Positions 28,417 to 40,891 of a stretch of DNA of 64,000 nt are shown piece by piece. The notes under the pieces are model-generated. The model ran no database searches, was not told the DNA's origin, and worked only from the letters and a program-made list of their open reading frames with translations. A program made the translations under genes and the position numbers. The stretch is from Winogradskyella psychrotolerans RS-3. GTDB taxonomy: Bacteria; Bacteroidota; Bacteroidia; Flavobacteriales; Flavobacteriaceae. The DNA is taken from contig NZ_ATMR01000206.1 in assembly GCF_000427335.1 (NCBI RefSeq), positions 1 through 64,000 on the forward strand, in the 5' to 3' direction. Each line of letters starts with the position of its first letter. The stretch's first letter is position 1.

Positions 28417-28492
28417 TGTATTTCGTCGAAAAAAATTGACAACATGACGATAATTTAGTATGTTTGGAGTCCCAAATCTAAACCTACTTATC

Positions 28493-29674
28493 ATGAAAAA
28501 GACTATTTTTTTAGTTCTTGCATGTTTAATTTGTGCTTCTTCATTTGCACAGATAACTTATCAGGAAATAGCTTCGGCTAAACTTAACGCCGTACGTAAA
28601 CTAAAAGTTAAACTACCAAAGAATTACGATGCAGATGCTGAGGAAAAGTACCCTGTAATTATTGTTTTTGATGGAGATTATTTATTTGAGCCCGTAGTTG
28701 GCCAAATAGACTTTCAAACGTATTTTGACAATATGCCAGGCTCTATAGTCGTTGGTATAATGCAAGGAGATAACCGTTTTTATGATGGTTATTACGATCC
28801 AACTACAGGATTACCAACAGAATCTGGACTTAGATTTCACGATTTTGTTTCCGATGAATTATTACCTTATATAGATAAAAAATACAACACCAGTAAGTTT
28901 AGAGTTGCTGTTGGCCATGATAACATGGGTAATTTAATTAACTCTTATTTGTTTAAAGAAGTGCTCGATTTTCAGGCTTACGTTTGTATTAGTCCAGATT
29001 TTATAGGATCCTTAAATAACTTTATTTCAAAACGCTTAGCACTTTTTAAAGATGATATTTTCTATTATTTAGCAACTTCTGAAAAGGATATTCCACAACT
29101 TCGAGAAAGTATACTTTCTACGAACGCACAAATTAAAACGGTTGATAACCAAAATCTAACGTATTATTTTGATGATTTTAAAGACGAAAATCATTATACA
29201 TTAGTAACAAGTGCTTTAGCTAGATCTTTTGAAAAGATTTTTGATATCTACAATCCACTGAGAGAAAAAGAACTTGAAGAAAAAGTATTGCCTTATGAGG
29301 GTACTTTAGATAATTACTTAACTGATAGATATAAAAGAATAGAAAAACTATTTGGTATTAAAAAAGAGATTAGTGAAGCCGAAATAGCGAAAGTCATAAA
29401 AATCGCAGAACAACGAGAGGATATAAAATCACTTGGTAAACTAGGTACGTTAGCAAATAAACTTCATCCAGAATCTTTAATGGGCACGTATTATTTAGCG
29501 CAATCTGCAGAAAAGCTAGGCAAAACAAAAAAAGCAAAAAAATTATATGAATCTGCATTAACATTAAACGATGTCAGTCATATTAACAGAGATTTTATCT
29601 TCTCTAAAATTGATGAACTTACGGTGGTAGATTTAGATGAAGAGATTGACGACGACGACGATGAAGAGAACTAG
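28493..29674 (+). CDS. Esterase-fold protein with Asp in the nucleophile position, copy 2
   Basis: A paralogue of the preceding gene (about 393 residues from the ATG at 28493). That start gives a clear signal peptide, MKKTIFLVLACLICASSFAQ; an in-frame ATG at 28460 would add 11 residues with no such peptide. The elbow reads GHDNMG, with Asp (codon 28919-28921) in place of Ser. The His in DENHYTLV is kept. A TPR-like C-terminus ends in an acidic tail (DLDEEIDDDDDEEN). The paralogues share domain order and diverge throughout, so the duplication is old and the Asp is conserved, which argues for function. Confidence 0.8.
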   Translation: MKKTIFLVLACLICASSFAQITYQEIASAKLNAVRKLKVKLPKNYDADAEEKYPVIIVFDGDYLFEPVVGQIDFQTYFDNMPGSIVVGIMQGDNRFYDGYYDPTTGLPTESGLRFHDFVSDELLPYIDKKYNTSKFRVAVGHDNMGNLINSYLFKEVLDFQAYVCISPDFIGSLNNFISKRLALFKDDIFYYLATSEKDIPQLRESILSTNAQIKTVDNQNLTYYFDDFKDENHYTLVTSALARSFEKIFDIYNPLREKELEEKVLPYEGTLDNYLTDRYKRIEKLFGIKKEISEAEIAKVIKIAEQREDIKSLGKLGTLANKLHPESLMGTYYLAQSAEKLGKTKKAKKLYESALTLNDVSHINRDFIFSKIDELTVVDLDEEIDDDDDEEN

Positions 29675-29813
29675 AAAACATAGATTGTCAACAGACTATT
29701 TCTTTGAATCGTTATTTGGTAAAACAAAAACATTTTTGTTTTCTAATATGCCTTCAAAATTAGCCGCATTAAAAGTTTTAGCTATTATAGGCTGGTTTAA
29801 AGAGATCAACTAA
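29661..29813 (+). CDS. Possible small basic protein overlapping the esterase-like stop
   Basis: A 50-codon frame starting MKRTRKHRLSTDYFFESLFG and ending LKVLAIIGWFKEIN. Its ATG lies inside the last codons of the upstream gene (GATGAAGAG...), which would allow translational coupling. The N-terminus is basic and the C-terminus short and hydrophobic. I recognise no family. Real or chance cannot be decided here. Confidence 0.3.
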   Translation: MKRTRKHRLSTDYFFESLFGKTKTFLFSNMPSKLAALKVLAIIGWFKEIN

Positions 29814-29878
29814 AATTGTCTTAATTTAGCTATTTCAAACTATAATAATCCTGTTATTAGGGATTCTGAAACTAGAAT

Positions 29879-31236
29879 ATGGCTAAGGTAAAAACAACTT
29901 TTTTTGTCAGAATTGTGGTAGTCAATATGCTAAATGGCAAGGACAGTGTACCTCTTGTAAGGAATGGAATACTATTGCTGAAGAGGTCATTCAAAAACCA
30001 GAAAAGACCGATTGGAAAACCCCAACGGCAACTTCAAAGCGGGTTTCAAAACCATTATTGATTAATGATATTGATACATCGCAAGAAGCACGTTTAGACA
30101 TGCAAGATGGCGAATTTAATCGCGTGCTTGGTGGAGGAATGGTTCATGGTTCTTTAACATTACTTGGAGGTGAACCAGGAATAGGAAAGAGTACACTTTT
30201 ACTTCAAATAGCCTTAAAGCTACAATACAAAACGCTTTATGTCTCCGGTGAAGAAAGCCAGAAACAAATAAAAATGCGTGCAGAACGTATTAATCCTAAT
30301 AGTAGTAACTGCTATATTCTTACTGAAACCAAAACTCAAAATATATTTAAGCAAATTGAGGCTTTAGAGCCAGATATTGTGGTTATAGACTCTATACAGA
30401 CCTTACATAGCGATTATATTGAGTCGTCTGCAGGAAGTATTTCTCAAATAAAGGAATGTACAACAGAACTGATAAAGTTTGCTAAAGAAACTGCAACTCC
30501 GGTTTTATTAATAGGTCATATTACCAAAGATGGACACATTGCAGGTCCAAAAATTTTAGAGCATATGGTAGATACGGTACTTCAATTTGAAGGTGACCGA
30601 AATCATGTATTTAGAATTTTACGAGCCAACAAAAATCGATTTGGTTCTACAAATGAACTTGGTATTTACGAGATGCAAGGCTCAGGATTACGAGAAGTTT
30701 CTAATCCATCTGAAATATTAATTTCAGAAAAAGACGAAGAGCTTTCGGGTAATGCAGTCGCAGCAACTTTAGAAGGTTTACGGCCTTTAATGATTGAAGT
30801 ACAAGCCTTAGTTAGCACAGCTGTTTACGGAACTCCACAACGATCTGCCACTGGTTTTAATGCCAAACGTTTAAATATGTTATTGGCTGTTTTAGAAAAA
30901 CGTGCTGGTTTTCGTTTAGGAGCAAAAGATGTCTTTTTAAATATTACAGGAGGCATAACCGTTGATGATCCTGCTATAGATTTAGCCGTTGTCGCATCCA
31001 TATTATCTTCAAATGAAGATGTGGCTTTGCCAAGTACGTATTGCTTTGCAGCAGAAGTAGGGCTTTCTGGTGAAATAAGACCAGTACAGCGTGTCGAACA
31101 ACGCATTCTTGAAGCTGAAAAGTTGGGTTTTACAACCATTTTTGTATCTAAGTACAATAAAATAGCTTTAAAAAATACAGTAATTAAAATTCAATTGATC
31201 TCTAAGATTGAAGATTTAGTTGGGTTTTTAGTCTGA
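29879..31236 (+). CDS. radA: DNA repair protein RadA (frame interrupted)
   Basis: A RecA-like recombination factor that promotes branch migration. The restored protein is 452 residues, the normal size. The N-terminus is a C4 zinc finger (CQNCGSQYAKWQGQCTSC), which is out of frame as written. The body has Walker A GEPGIGKST, the RadA-specific KNRFG motif (ANKNRFGSTNELG) and a Lon-like C-terminal domain (GGITVDDPAIDLAVVASI). The break is at T7 29899-29905; one more T (act ttt ttt tgt cag) restores FFCQNCG. A small unannotated frame lies just upstream at 29661-29813. Confidence 0.92.
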
Positions 31237-31340
31237 TTATCAGTGTTTTTAAATTTTTGAATAGTAAAGTAAGATTACGTAAAATCGCACTTAAGCGTAG
31301 AAATCATGCGTTTTATCGTGTTTCTGGGTGTTTTTTATCT

Positions 31341-31348
31341 TATGTTTG
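31341..31348 (+). promoter_or_regulatory. Candidate -7 element for the T9SS surface protein gene
   Basis: TATGTTTG fits TAnnTTTG, 60 bp before the ATG at 31408. I found no clean TTTG at the expected -33 spacing. Confidence 0.4.
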
Positions 31349-31407
31349 TCTCAGTAAAATTTTGAGATTCTAAACATGTTGATAATTAGTGCTAGAGGGA
31401 ATTTGCT

Positions 31408-34400
31408 ATGGAAATAAAAAATAATTTTAAATTATTAGCTATAATAATTTTTATATCTTTTAAGGGTTTTGCCCAATATTGTGAGCCTGCTAATATTGGT
31501 ACTTACAATATAAATTATATTTCAAATGTTCATTTTGGAAGTATTGATAAATCTACAAGTGAGAATACTGGTGACTTTAATGATTATACTTTAGAATCAA
31601 CAGATATACTTGTTGGAGATGTGTTAAGTGGCTCTGTTACTGTTGTTGTTAATAGTTGGAATACGACTGTGAGCAATCAAATTACGGTATGGATCGATTT
31701 TAACCAAAACGGTAGTTTTGAAGATGCTGGAGAAAGTTTTGTGCAATCCTTTTCTGGTATAGGTGGGGCTATAAATGTACCTATAAGTATCACTATTCCT
31801 CCCGATGCCCAAGAGGGGGCTACCATAATGCGCGTTGGGTCTAGAGATATAAGCGACAATGAGAATTATACATCCTGCAATTATGGATGGAAAGCTGGCG
31901 AAATTGAAGATTACAGTATTAACATTGGTGGTTTGTTTAATACATCAGATAGATATGGATACAGAACAGCAGACAATGTAGATATAGATAGTGATAATGA
32001 TGGCATACTAGATATAAATGAAGGTGGTGTATGCGATCTAATTTCCCAGAGTCTTTCTTATGAGTTTTATGATATAAATGTCTCACCAAGTGTAGACGGT
32101 ATTCCAACTACAGGAGCCACAGCAACAGGGAGTGTATCTGAAATCGATGTAGATGCGCTTTGGACTATGATTACACCAGGAGATCACGATAATTTTGCTA
32201 TAAGATATCAAGGTTTTATTAAGATTAATACAACAGAAACATATACATTTTATACAAGTTCAGATGATGGCTCTAAATTATTTATCGACGGAAACGAGGT
32301 CGTTGATAATGATGGTTTACATAACACACTAGAAACTTCTGGAACTATAGCGCTTAATCAAGGCATTTATCCAATCACGATACTGTTTTTTGAAAGGACT
32401 GGAGGTGAGACTTTAAGTATGTCTTATTCGAGCGCAACGATTTCTAAAACCTTAATTCCTTTTTCTGTCTTATCAGAAAATACTTGCACAGATACAGATT
32501 ATGATGGAATTCCAGATTATTTAGATTTAGATTCAGACAACGATGGTATCTACGATGTCGATGAGGCAGGTAACGGAAGTTTAGATACCAACAACGATGG
32601 AGTAATAGATAGCAACGATGCTTCGTTTAATGATAATAACAATAATGGATCAGATGATACTGCTGAAGCTACGACACCAATAGACACTTCTGGTGACGGT
32701 CATTTCGACTTTCAGAATACAGATAGTGATGGTGATGGTTGTAATGATGTTATAGAAGCTGGTCATGCAGATAGCGATGCAGACGGACAAGTGGATGGTA
32801 CAGGTATTAGCGCTAGTGGTTTAGTTACGGGTACCTCAACGGCATACACAGGTGCAATTGCAAGTGTAACTACGGCAACAGAAGCTACAGTAGATGCTAC
32901 AGCTTTGGTAGATCAGCTAGTTGTAATAGGTGGATCAACGAGCTTTACTATAACTAATGCAACAGCGACAAGCACAACGACGTTTACAACAGGAGGTGTG
33001 CCAGATTATTCAGGTAGCTCTACTGATGTAAGTACGGCCTTAGGCTATCAATGGCAATTAAATGGTACAGATCTAACTAATGGAGGCATTTATACAGGTG
33101 CCACATCGGCTAATTTAAATATTTCGGATGTTACTGGATTAGATGGTAGTGTGTACACTCTAGTAATAACACATGCAGCTAATTTGTGCATCCAAATCGA
33201 AAATAGTGCCACTCTTAATTTAGATTCAGATATGGATGGTGATGGTATAGGTGATACTACAGATTTAGATAGTGATAATGATGGTATACTAAATGTAAAT
33301 GAAGGTTCGGTATGCGATGAAATTAATCATATTCTCTCTTATGAGTTTTATGATATAAATGTCTCACCAAGTGTAGATAATATTCCGACGACAGGAGCCA
33401 CAGCAACAGGTAGTGTATCTGAAATAGATGTAGATGCCCTTTGGGGTATGATTACACCTGGAGATCACGATACTTTTGCCATTCGATATACTGGTTTTAT
33501 TACTATTAATACAGCAGAAACATATAGATTTTATACGAGTTCAGATGATGGTTCTAAATTGTTTATAGATGGCAATGAGATTGTTGATAACGATGGGGAT
33601 CATGCTACACAAGAAAGATCGGGAACTATTGCACTAACTCCGGGTATATACCCAATTACTATATTATTTTATGAAAGAGGTGGACTAGAATCTTTAAGTG
33701 TGTCTTATTCGAGCCCAACTATTTCTAAAAAATTAATTCCTTTTTCCGTATTGTCAGACAATATTTGTACAGATACAGATAATGACGGGATTCAAGATTA
33801 TTTAGATATAGATTCAGATAATGACGGTATACCAGATAATGTAGAGGCGCAATCAACAGGTGGTTATATTTCTCCGAGTGGCAGTGGAGCAACAATGGTA
33901 GATTTAAATAACGATGGTGTAGACGATAATTACGGATCTGGTTTGGCAAGCCTAGAGGATACTGATGGTGATACTATCCCAGATTATATAGATTCAGATA
34001 GTGACAATGATGGGACTCCAGATATTCAAGAAAATGGAATGGCTAATACGCTATCAGGAAATGATGCCGATGGAGATGGTTTAGACGATAGCTTTGAAAC
34101 AACGAATATTAACGATGCAGTTTTAGATATTAACGAAGATATTGATAATCCATTAGATTTATCTGTTTTACCGGATACTGATGGCGATTTATCTCTAGGA
34201 GGAGATTTAGATTATAGAGATGATATTGATGTTTATTTTCTTCAGGAACAGTCGATTTTGATGGTGTAGACGATTACCTAGAGACATCTTCTTTTATTAC
34301 AGATTGGAATGAGGGAACCATTATGGCTTGGGTGAAAATTGAAGCTAATACTGCTACAGAAAATTTAAGCGCTGTTTATAGTATTGCAGGTCAGGAAAAT

Positions 34401-36899
34401 ATGCGATTAACTATAACTAGGGGGAGAAAACCTGCCTTTATTGTATACACTCAGGAACAAGTCACTGCTTCTAGTAATTACCCAAATAGTAGTCTTAATG
34501 TAGAGCAACTTTCTACAGACAACAGGAAAATGGAAAATAATGTATGGTATCATGTCACTGGTGTTTTTGATTCTACTACAAACTCTTTAAAAGTATACCT
34601 TAATGGAGAGCTGTTAAATACAGAAACGAATTCTAATTTGAATTCAACGTTACTTACCAAAAATTATAATGGTACTGATCATATTTTTTCAGGTAGACCA
34701 TTTACAATAGGTCGTTATCCAACAAATACAAGTCCAGCTGGTTCTGCCCATTTTAATGGAACTATAGATGAAGTAAGAATTTTTGAAGATGCTCTCTCTG
34801 CGCAACAAATACAGCAAATGATGTGTCAAGAGATTGAGAATAATGTAGGTATTGTTAGAGGGAAAATTATACCTAAAGATATTCAAGATGTACAGAGTTT
34901 AGAGCATGTCGCTTGGGGTAATCTTCAAGCTTATTATCCGATGTCTAATATTTTAAAATCAGAATTGTCAGATGAATCAACATATACACATGATTTAAAA
35001 ATGCATAATATTAATACGGTAAAGCCGCAAACCGCGCCTATGCCTTACGTCACTAGTGCAGATGGAGATTGGTCTAGTTCAGAATCATGGTTATATGGAG
35101 ATGTTTGGGGTGTTTCAGACGAGATATTTGAAAAATATTGGTCAATTGTACATATCAAAAATGATATAACCTCTTCAACTTCTCACACAAGACTTGGACT
35201 TATAGTAGATACTGATAAAACACTTACTATTGATGGAGAAAATGAAATTAATAATACCTGGTATTTAGAACTTAATGGAGTCTTAGACTTAAAAAACGAT
35301 TCTCAATTAATACAAGGAGTTAATAGTGATTTAGTGACGTCCGCAACAGGTAAAATCTTAAGACGCCAAACAGGAACATCCAATTCATTTCGATATAATT
35401 ATTTTTCTTCTCCAATTGGAGCCGTAGGAGCAACAACACTTTTAGATAATAATACAACCTTTAATAATGCTAACAATTCTGCTTTTGGTATTAATACATT
35501 AAAAGAAGGAAATGCTAATGCCGTTGAATTTACATCAGCATACAATGAAACAGGGAAAATCAGTACGCGTTGGATGTACACCTTCTTAAATGGGGTTACG
35601 TATTACGATTGGGAAAGTTATTCACCAACGACTCAATTAAATACTGGAGTAGGTTATATTCATAAAGGAACTGGTAATGCAGGAACAACGCAAGACTATA
35701 TATTTGAAGGAAAGCCAAATAACGGCACTGTTTTAATAGCTGCAGATGATGTTGATGGAGACGCTGCTAATGAGAGTGAACCAGATGTAACGCTAACAAC
35801 AACATTGGTAGGTAATCCGTACCCTTCCGCTATTGATGCGCATCAATTTATTGATGATAATGAAGATGTTATTGATGGTACATTATATCTATGGGAGCAA
35901 TGGGCAGGTAACTCACATTACCTAAGTGAATACGAAGGTGGTTATGCAATTATTAATAAAATGGCAAAAATAAGAGCTTATCAATTTGAAAGTTTAAGTG
36001 GTTCAAATAATGGAACACAAGATGGAACACTAACTCCTACTCAGTATATTGGTGTTGGACAGGCTTTTTTCACAGAAGTCATAAATGATGGTCATATTGA
36101 ATTTAACAACGGTCAACGTATCTATAAGAAACAATCCAATGGGGAAAGTGTCTTTTTTAGAACAGCCAATACCGAAACAGAAGACAACGCTGATTCAGAA
36201 ACGGTTGAAGATATAATGCAAAAACTTCATTTAAAATTTGAAGCAGATAACGGTTTTAGTAGAGAAATGGTTATTGGTTTTAGTGATTTTACTTCAGAAG
36301 GTTTTGATTATAGTTATGATGGAAAAATGTCAGATGTACAAGCAAATGATTTTTATACGTTGTTTGAAGGCAATTCAATGGTAACACAAGCGTATTCAGC
36401 CATAGCTTCTGATAAAGTTATTCCATTAATTTATAAATCGTCCGAACAACAGATATGTACTATTTCGGCAACAGATTTTGAAGATTTTAATGATTCACAA
36501 GTCGTTTATTTAAGAGATAATTACGAAAATAGTTATACAGATATTAGAAATTCAGATTACAGTTTTGTTAGTGAGTCAGGGGTGTTTTCAAATCGATTTG
36601 ATATCGTGTTCCAAAATGAATATGCGCTTAGTGTTTCAGAGTCTCAATTAAACAATGTTCAGGTATATGTAAATAACAAAGAACAAAAACTTTTTATTAA
36701 TGGACTTGTAAGCGGAGCAAAATCTGTAAGTGTCATTAATATGTTAGGGCAAACCATACGTCAATATCACAACAAAGATCAACAAGATTTGAGTAATGGT
36801 ATAGATATTTCTAAAGTATCTACCGGAACTTATATTGTAAAAGTAGAGAATCAAAACAATCAATGGATTGCTAAAAAAGTAATCGTTAATATGAAATAA
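31408..36899 (+). CDS. Giant T9SS surface protein: GEVED, two PA14 modules, TSP3 repeats, LamG (frame interrupted)
   Basis: About 1830 residues once joined. Order: signal peptide (to FAQ), a GEVED domain ending [11 protein letters not shown], calcium-binding thrombospondin-3-like runs (DSDNDGILD), PA14 module 1, an Ig-like segment, PA14 module 2 almost identical to the first ([27 protein letters not shown]), further TSP3, a LamG/concanavalin-like domain ([11 protein letters not shown]), and a C-terminal T9SS type A sorting domain ([22 protein letters not shown]). The frame breaks at T4 34236-34239; one more T gives [19 protein letters not shown]. It is predicted to be a secreted carbohydrate-binding or adhesive protein. 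Confidence 0.88.
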
Positions 36900-36946
36900 A
36901 CTAAAGGTCAGTGTAATTATTTACAATATTTTTAGTGAAACAAATA

Positions 36947-37327
36947 ATGAATAGAAAACCATTATCATCACTGATGGGACAAACGTTTGCACTTATTAGT
37001 TACGGCTTCTTGTTAGGAGCCGTTGTTATTATAATTTACTCTGCATTTGTAAAATATTGGCCGGGATTAATTGCTGGAATTGTTTTTGGAGTTTTCAACT
37101 ATATCATCTTTGGAAGGAAATTATTACGAACCAAGTCTATCACTTTTGATGAAAACTATTTCTATTTTAAAGACGCTTCTAAAATTGAATTATCTCAAAT
37201 TCAAAATATAGAGAATGCAAAAATCACCTATATCAATGATGGAAGTGAGAAAATCATATATGTAAATCCCTTTTTTCTATCAAAAAACCATCAATTATTC
37301 TACAAATATTTTAAGCAGAAAAACTGA
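36947..37327 (+). CDS. Hypothetical two-TM protein
   Basis: About 126 residues from the ATG at 36947 (a GTG at 36935 adds four). Two transmembrane helices (TFALISYGFLLGAVVIIIYS and WPGLIAGIVFGVFNYIIFG) are followed by a soluble tail with PH-like beta strands (SITFDENYFYFKDASKIELS). I do not recognise the family. It is monocistronic-looking, between the T9SS protein gene and ileS. Confidence 0.65.
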   Translation: MNRKPLSSLMGQTFALISYGFLLGAVVIIIYSAFVKYWPGLIAGIVFGVFNYIIFGRKLLRTKSITFDENYFYFKDASKIELSQIQNIENAKITYINDGSEKIIYVNPFFLSKNHQLFYKYFKQKN

Positions 37328-37415
37328 ATTTTTCGCATTCCGTACATAGCCTACAAAACGTTTAACTATTTCCACAAAATTCTGTAATTTCGCTGCTCGA
37401 AAAGAAAACAGAATA

Positions 37416-40400
37416 ATGAGTACAAAGTTCCCTGAATACAAAGGACTTAACTTGTCAAAAGTTGCAGATGAAATCGGTAACTATTGGGAGGCTAATAATA
37501 TCTTCGATAAAAGTGTAACCTCAAGAGAAGGAAAACCACCATTTGTGTTTTTTGAAGGACCACCTTCAGCAAACGGATTACCTGGTGTGCACCATGTTTT
37601 AGCACGTGCTATTAAAGATATTTTTCCACGATACAAAACCATGAAAGGTTTTCAAGTAAAACGTAAAGCCGGTTGGGATACACATGGTTTACCTGTTGAG
37701 CTTGGAGTAGAAAAAGAACTTGGTATTACTAAAGAAGATATTGGTAAAAAAATCACTGTAGAAGAGTATAACGAAGCATGTAAAAAAGCGGTTATGCGTT
37801 ATACGGATATTTGGAATGACCTTACTCAAAAAATGGGGTATTGGGTAGATATGGACGATCCATATATTACCTACAAGTCTAAATACATGGAATCTGTTTG
37901 GTGGTTGTTAAAGCAGATTTACGAAAAAGATCTAATATACAAGGGTTATACCATTCAGCCTTATTCACCAAAAGCAGGTACAGGTTTAAGTTCACATGAG
38001 TTGAATCAACCAGGAACCTATCAAGATGTAACGGATACAACAGTTGTGGCTCAGTTTAAAGCTAATGCAGAGTCATTGCCAGATTTTCTTCAAAATGAAG
38101 GAGATATTTTATTTTTAGCTTGGACAACGACTCCTTGGACATTGCCGAGTAATACAGCATTAACTGTTGGACCAAAGATTGATTATGTTTTAGTTGAAAC
38201 CTATAATCAATATACGTTTAAACCAATGAATGTAGTATTGGCTAAGAATTTAGTCAATAAACAATTTGATGGTAAATTTAAACGCGTTGAAACAAAACCG
38301 GAACTAATTGATTACAAAGAAGGCGATAAAAAAATCCCTTATTATGTCGTTAAAGAATTCGTTGGGAAAGATTTAGTAGGCATCACTTACGAGCAATTAT
38401 TACCATACGCGTTACCAAACGATAATCCTGAAAATGCTTTTAGAATCATATCTGGAGATTTCGTAACTATTGAAGATGGAACAGGTATCGTACACACAGC
38501 ACCAACATTTGGAGCTGATGATGCTTTAGTTGCTAAACAAGCCTCACCAGAAATTCCACCACTTTTAGTAAAGGATGACAATGGTAATTTAGTGCCATTA
38601 GTAGATTTACAAGGTCGTTTCCGAAAAGAAGTAAAGGATGATATGTATGGTTTTGCAGGTGAATATGTGAAATCTGAATATTTAAATGATGATGAATATG
38701 AAATTGAATTAACAATTCAAAAGGATAATCTAAAAAGTGTTATTTCAAATTTAGATAAGTATCTAAGTGTAGATGAAAGACTAGCACTTAAATTAAAAAC
38801 GAAATAAAGCCTTTAAGGTTGAGAAATATAAACACAGTTACCCAAATTGCTGGAGAACTGATAAGCCAATTTTATATTACCCATTAGATTCTTGGTTTAT
38901 TAAAATCACAGATGTAAAAGGGAGAATGCACGAGCTAAACACCACGATTAACTGGAAACCAAAATCTACTGGTGAAGGGCGTTTTGGGAATTGGTTAGCG
39001 AATGCAAACGATTGGAATTTATCAAGATCTCGTTTTTGGGGAATTCCATTGCCAATTTGGAGAACAGAAGATGGAAAAGAACAATTATGTATCGGTTCTG
39101 TTGCTGAGTTAAAAGAAGAAATGGCAAAGTCTGTTAAAGCAGGTGTGATGTCTGAAGATATTTTTGCAGAGTTTGAAGTGGGTAATATGTCTGAAGAAAA
39201 CTATGATACTATCGATTTGCATAAAAATGTAGTTGATAAAATCGTTTTAGTTTCAGCATCTGGTCAACCGATGAATCGTGAAAGTGATTTAATCGATGTT
39301 TGGTTCGATTCTGGTTCTATGCCTTATGCACAATGGCATTATCCTTTTGAGAATAAAAACTTAATTGATAATAAAGAAGCGTATCCTGCAGATTTTATTG
39401 CAGAAGGAGTAGACCAAACAAGAGGTTGGTTTTATACGTTACATGCTATCGGAACTATGGTTTTTGATTCTGTAGCCTACAAAAATGTAGTCTCTAACGG
39501 ATTGGTTTTAGATAAAAACGGTCAAAAGATGTCTAAGCGTTTAGGAAATGCAGCAGACCCTTTTGAAACCTTATCTAAATACGGTGCAGATGCCACACGT
39601 TGGTATATGATCAGTAATGCAAATCCTTGGGATAACTTAAAATTTGATAGCGAAGGTATTGCTGAGGTAAGTCGTAAGTTTTTCGGAACACTTTATAACA
39701 CGTATTCATTCTTCACGCTTTATACTAATATTGATGGTTTCGATTATAGTGAAGCCGATATACCTTTAGAAGAACGTCCAGAAATTGACCGTTGGATTTT
39801 GTCTGAATTAAACACCTTAATTCAGAAAGTAGATGATTATTATGCGGAATACGAACCGACAAAAGCAGCGAGAGCAATTTCAGACTTTACACAAGATTAT
39901 TTAAGTAATTGGTATGTACGTTTAAGCAGAAGACGTTTCTGGAAAGGCGATTATCAAACGGATAAAATTTCAGCATATCAAACACTTTATACATGTATGG
40001 AAACCATTGCAAAGTTAGGCGCACCAATTGCACCTTTCTTTATGGACCGTTTGTATTTAGATTTGAATGCAGTCACTAAAAAGAAACTTTTGAAAGTGTA
40101 CATTTAGCAGATTTCCCTGTTGCAAACACTAATAGTATTGATAAAGTATTAGAGCGTAAAATGGAAAGTGCTCAAACGGTATGTTCGTTAGTATTATCGT
40201 TGAGAGCTAAGGAGAAGATTAAGGTGCGTCAACCGTTGCAAAAGATTATGATTCCTATTGATAATCAACAGCAAAAGGAAGAGATTGAGGCGGTTTCAGA
40301 CTTAATTAAACATGAAGTTAATATTAAGGAGATTGAACTTTTAGAAGATGCTTCAGATATCTTAGTAAAACAGATTAAGCCAAATTTTAAGACCTTAGGA

Positions 40401-40886
40401 CCTAAGTTTGGTAGGGATATGAAGTTGATTGCTAGCGCTGTAGCTGGATTTGGTGCTGATGATATTAAAAATATTGAGCAAAATGGTCAATTAGATATTA
40501 AAATTGGAGAAAAATCCGTTACTTTAGGATTGGAAGATGTAGAGATTACATCGCAAGATATTGAAGGATGGCTAGTAGCTAATGAAGGTGCTTTAACAGT
40601 AGCTTTAGACGTTACTATCAATGAAGATTTACGTAAAGAAGGGATTGCTAGAGAACTAGTAAATCGTATTCAAAATTTACGTAAGGATTCAGGATTTGAG
40701 GTTACTGACAGAATTGACGTACAACTTCAGAAAGATGACCAAATAGTTGAGGCTGTTTCTTCAAATGAAGCGTATATTAAATCTGAAACGTTGACCGAAG
40801 AATTACAAATTATGGACACCTTAAATAATGGTATAGAAATTGTGTTTGACGATGTCAATACCAAATTATTTATTCAAAAACATTAA
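37416..40886 (+). CDS. ileS: Isoleucyl-tRNA synthetase, type 2 (frame interrupted twice)
   Basis: It charges tRNA-Ile. About 1157 residues restored. PSANGLPGVHHVLARAIKD, with its HHVLAR signature, is the type 2 (eukaryotic-like) form of the HIGH motif. A CP1 editing domain follows, then KMSKR (GQKMSKRLGN) and the anticodon-binding domain. IleRS2 enzymes are usually weakly inhibited by mupirocin. The frame breaks near 38795-38804: either one extra A before ACG or two missing bases, as homologues read KTENKAFKVEKY. It breaks again at A5 40078-40082, where one more A gives TKKETFESVHLADF. As an essential gene it is probably intact in the organism. Confidence 0.93.
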
Positions 40887-40891
40887 TATTT

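Noticed and set aside
29899-29905. Programmed frameshift in radA
   Set aside because: The zinc finger is lost without one more T; the same run-length pattern appears in essential genes, so error is more likely than regulation.
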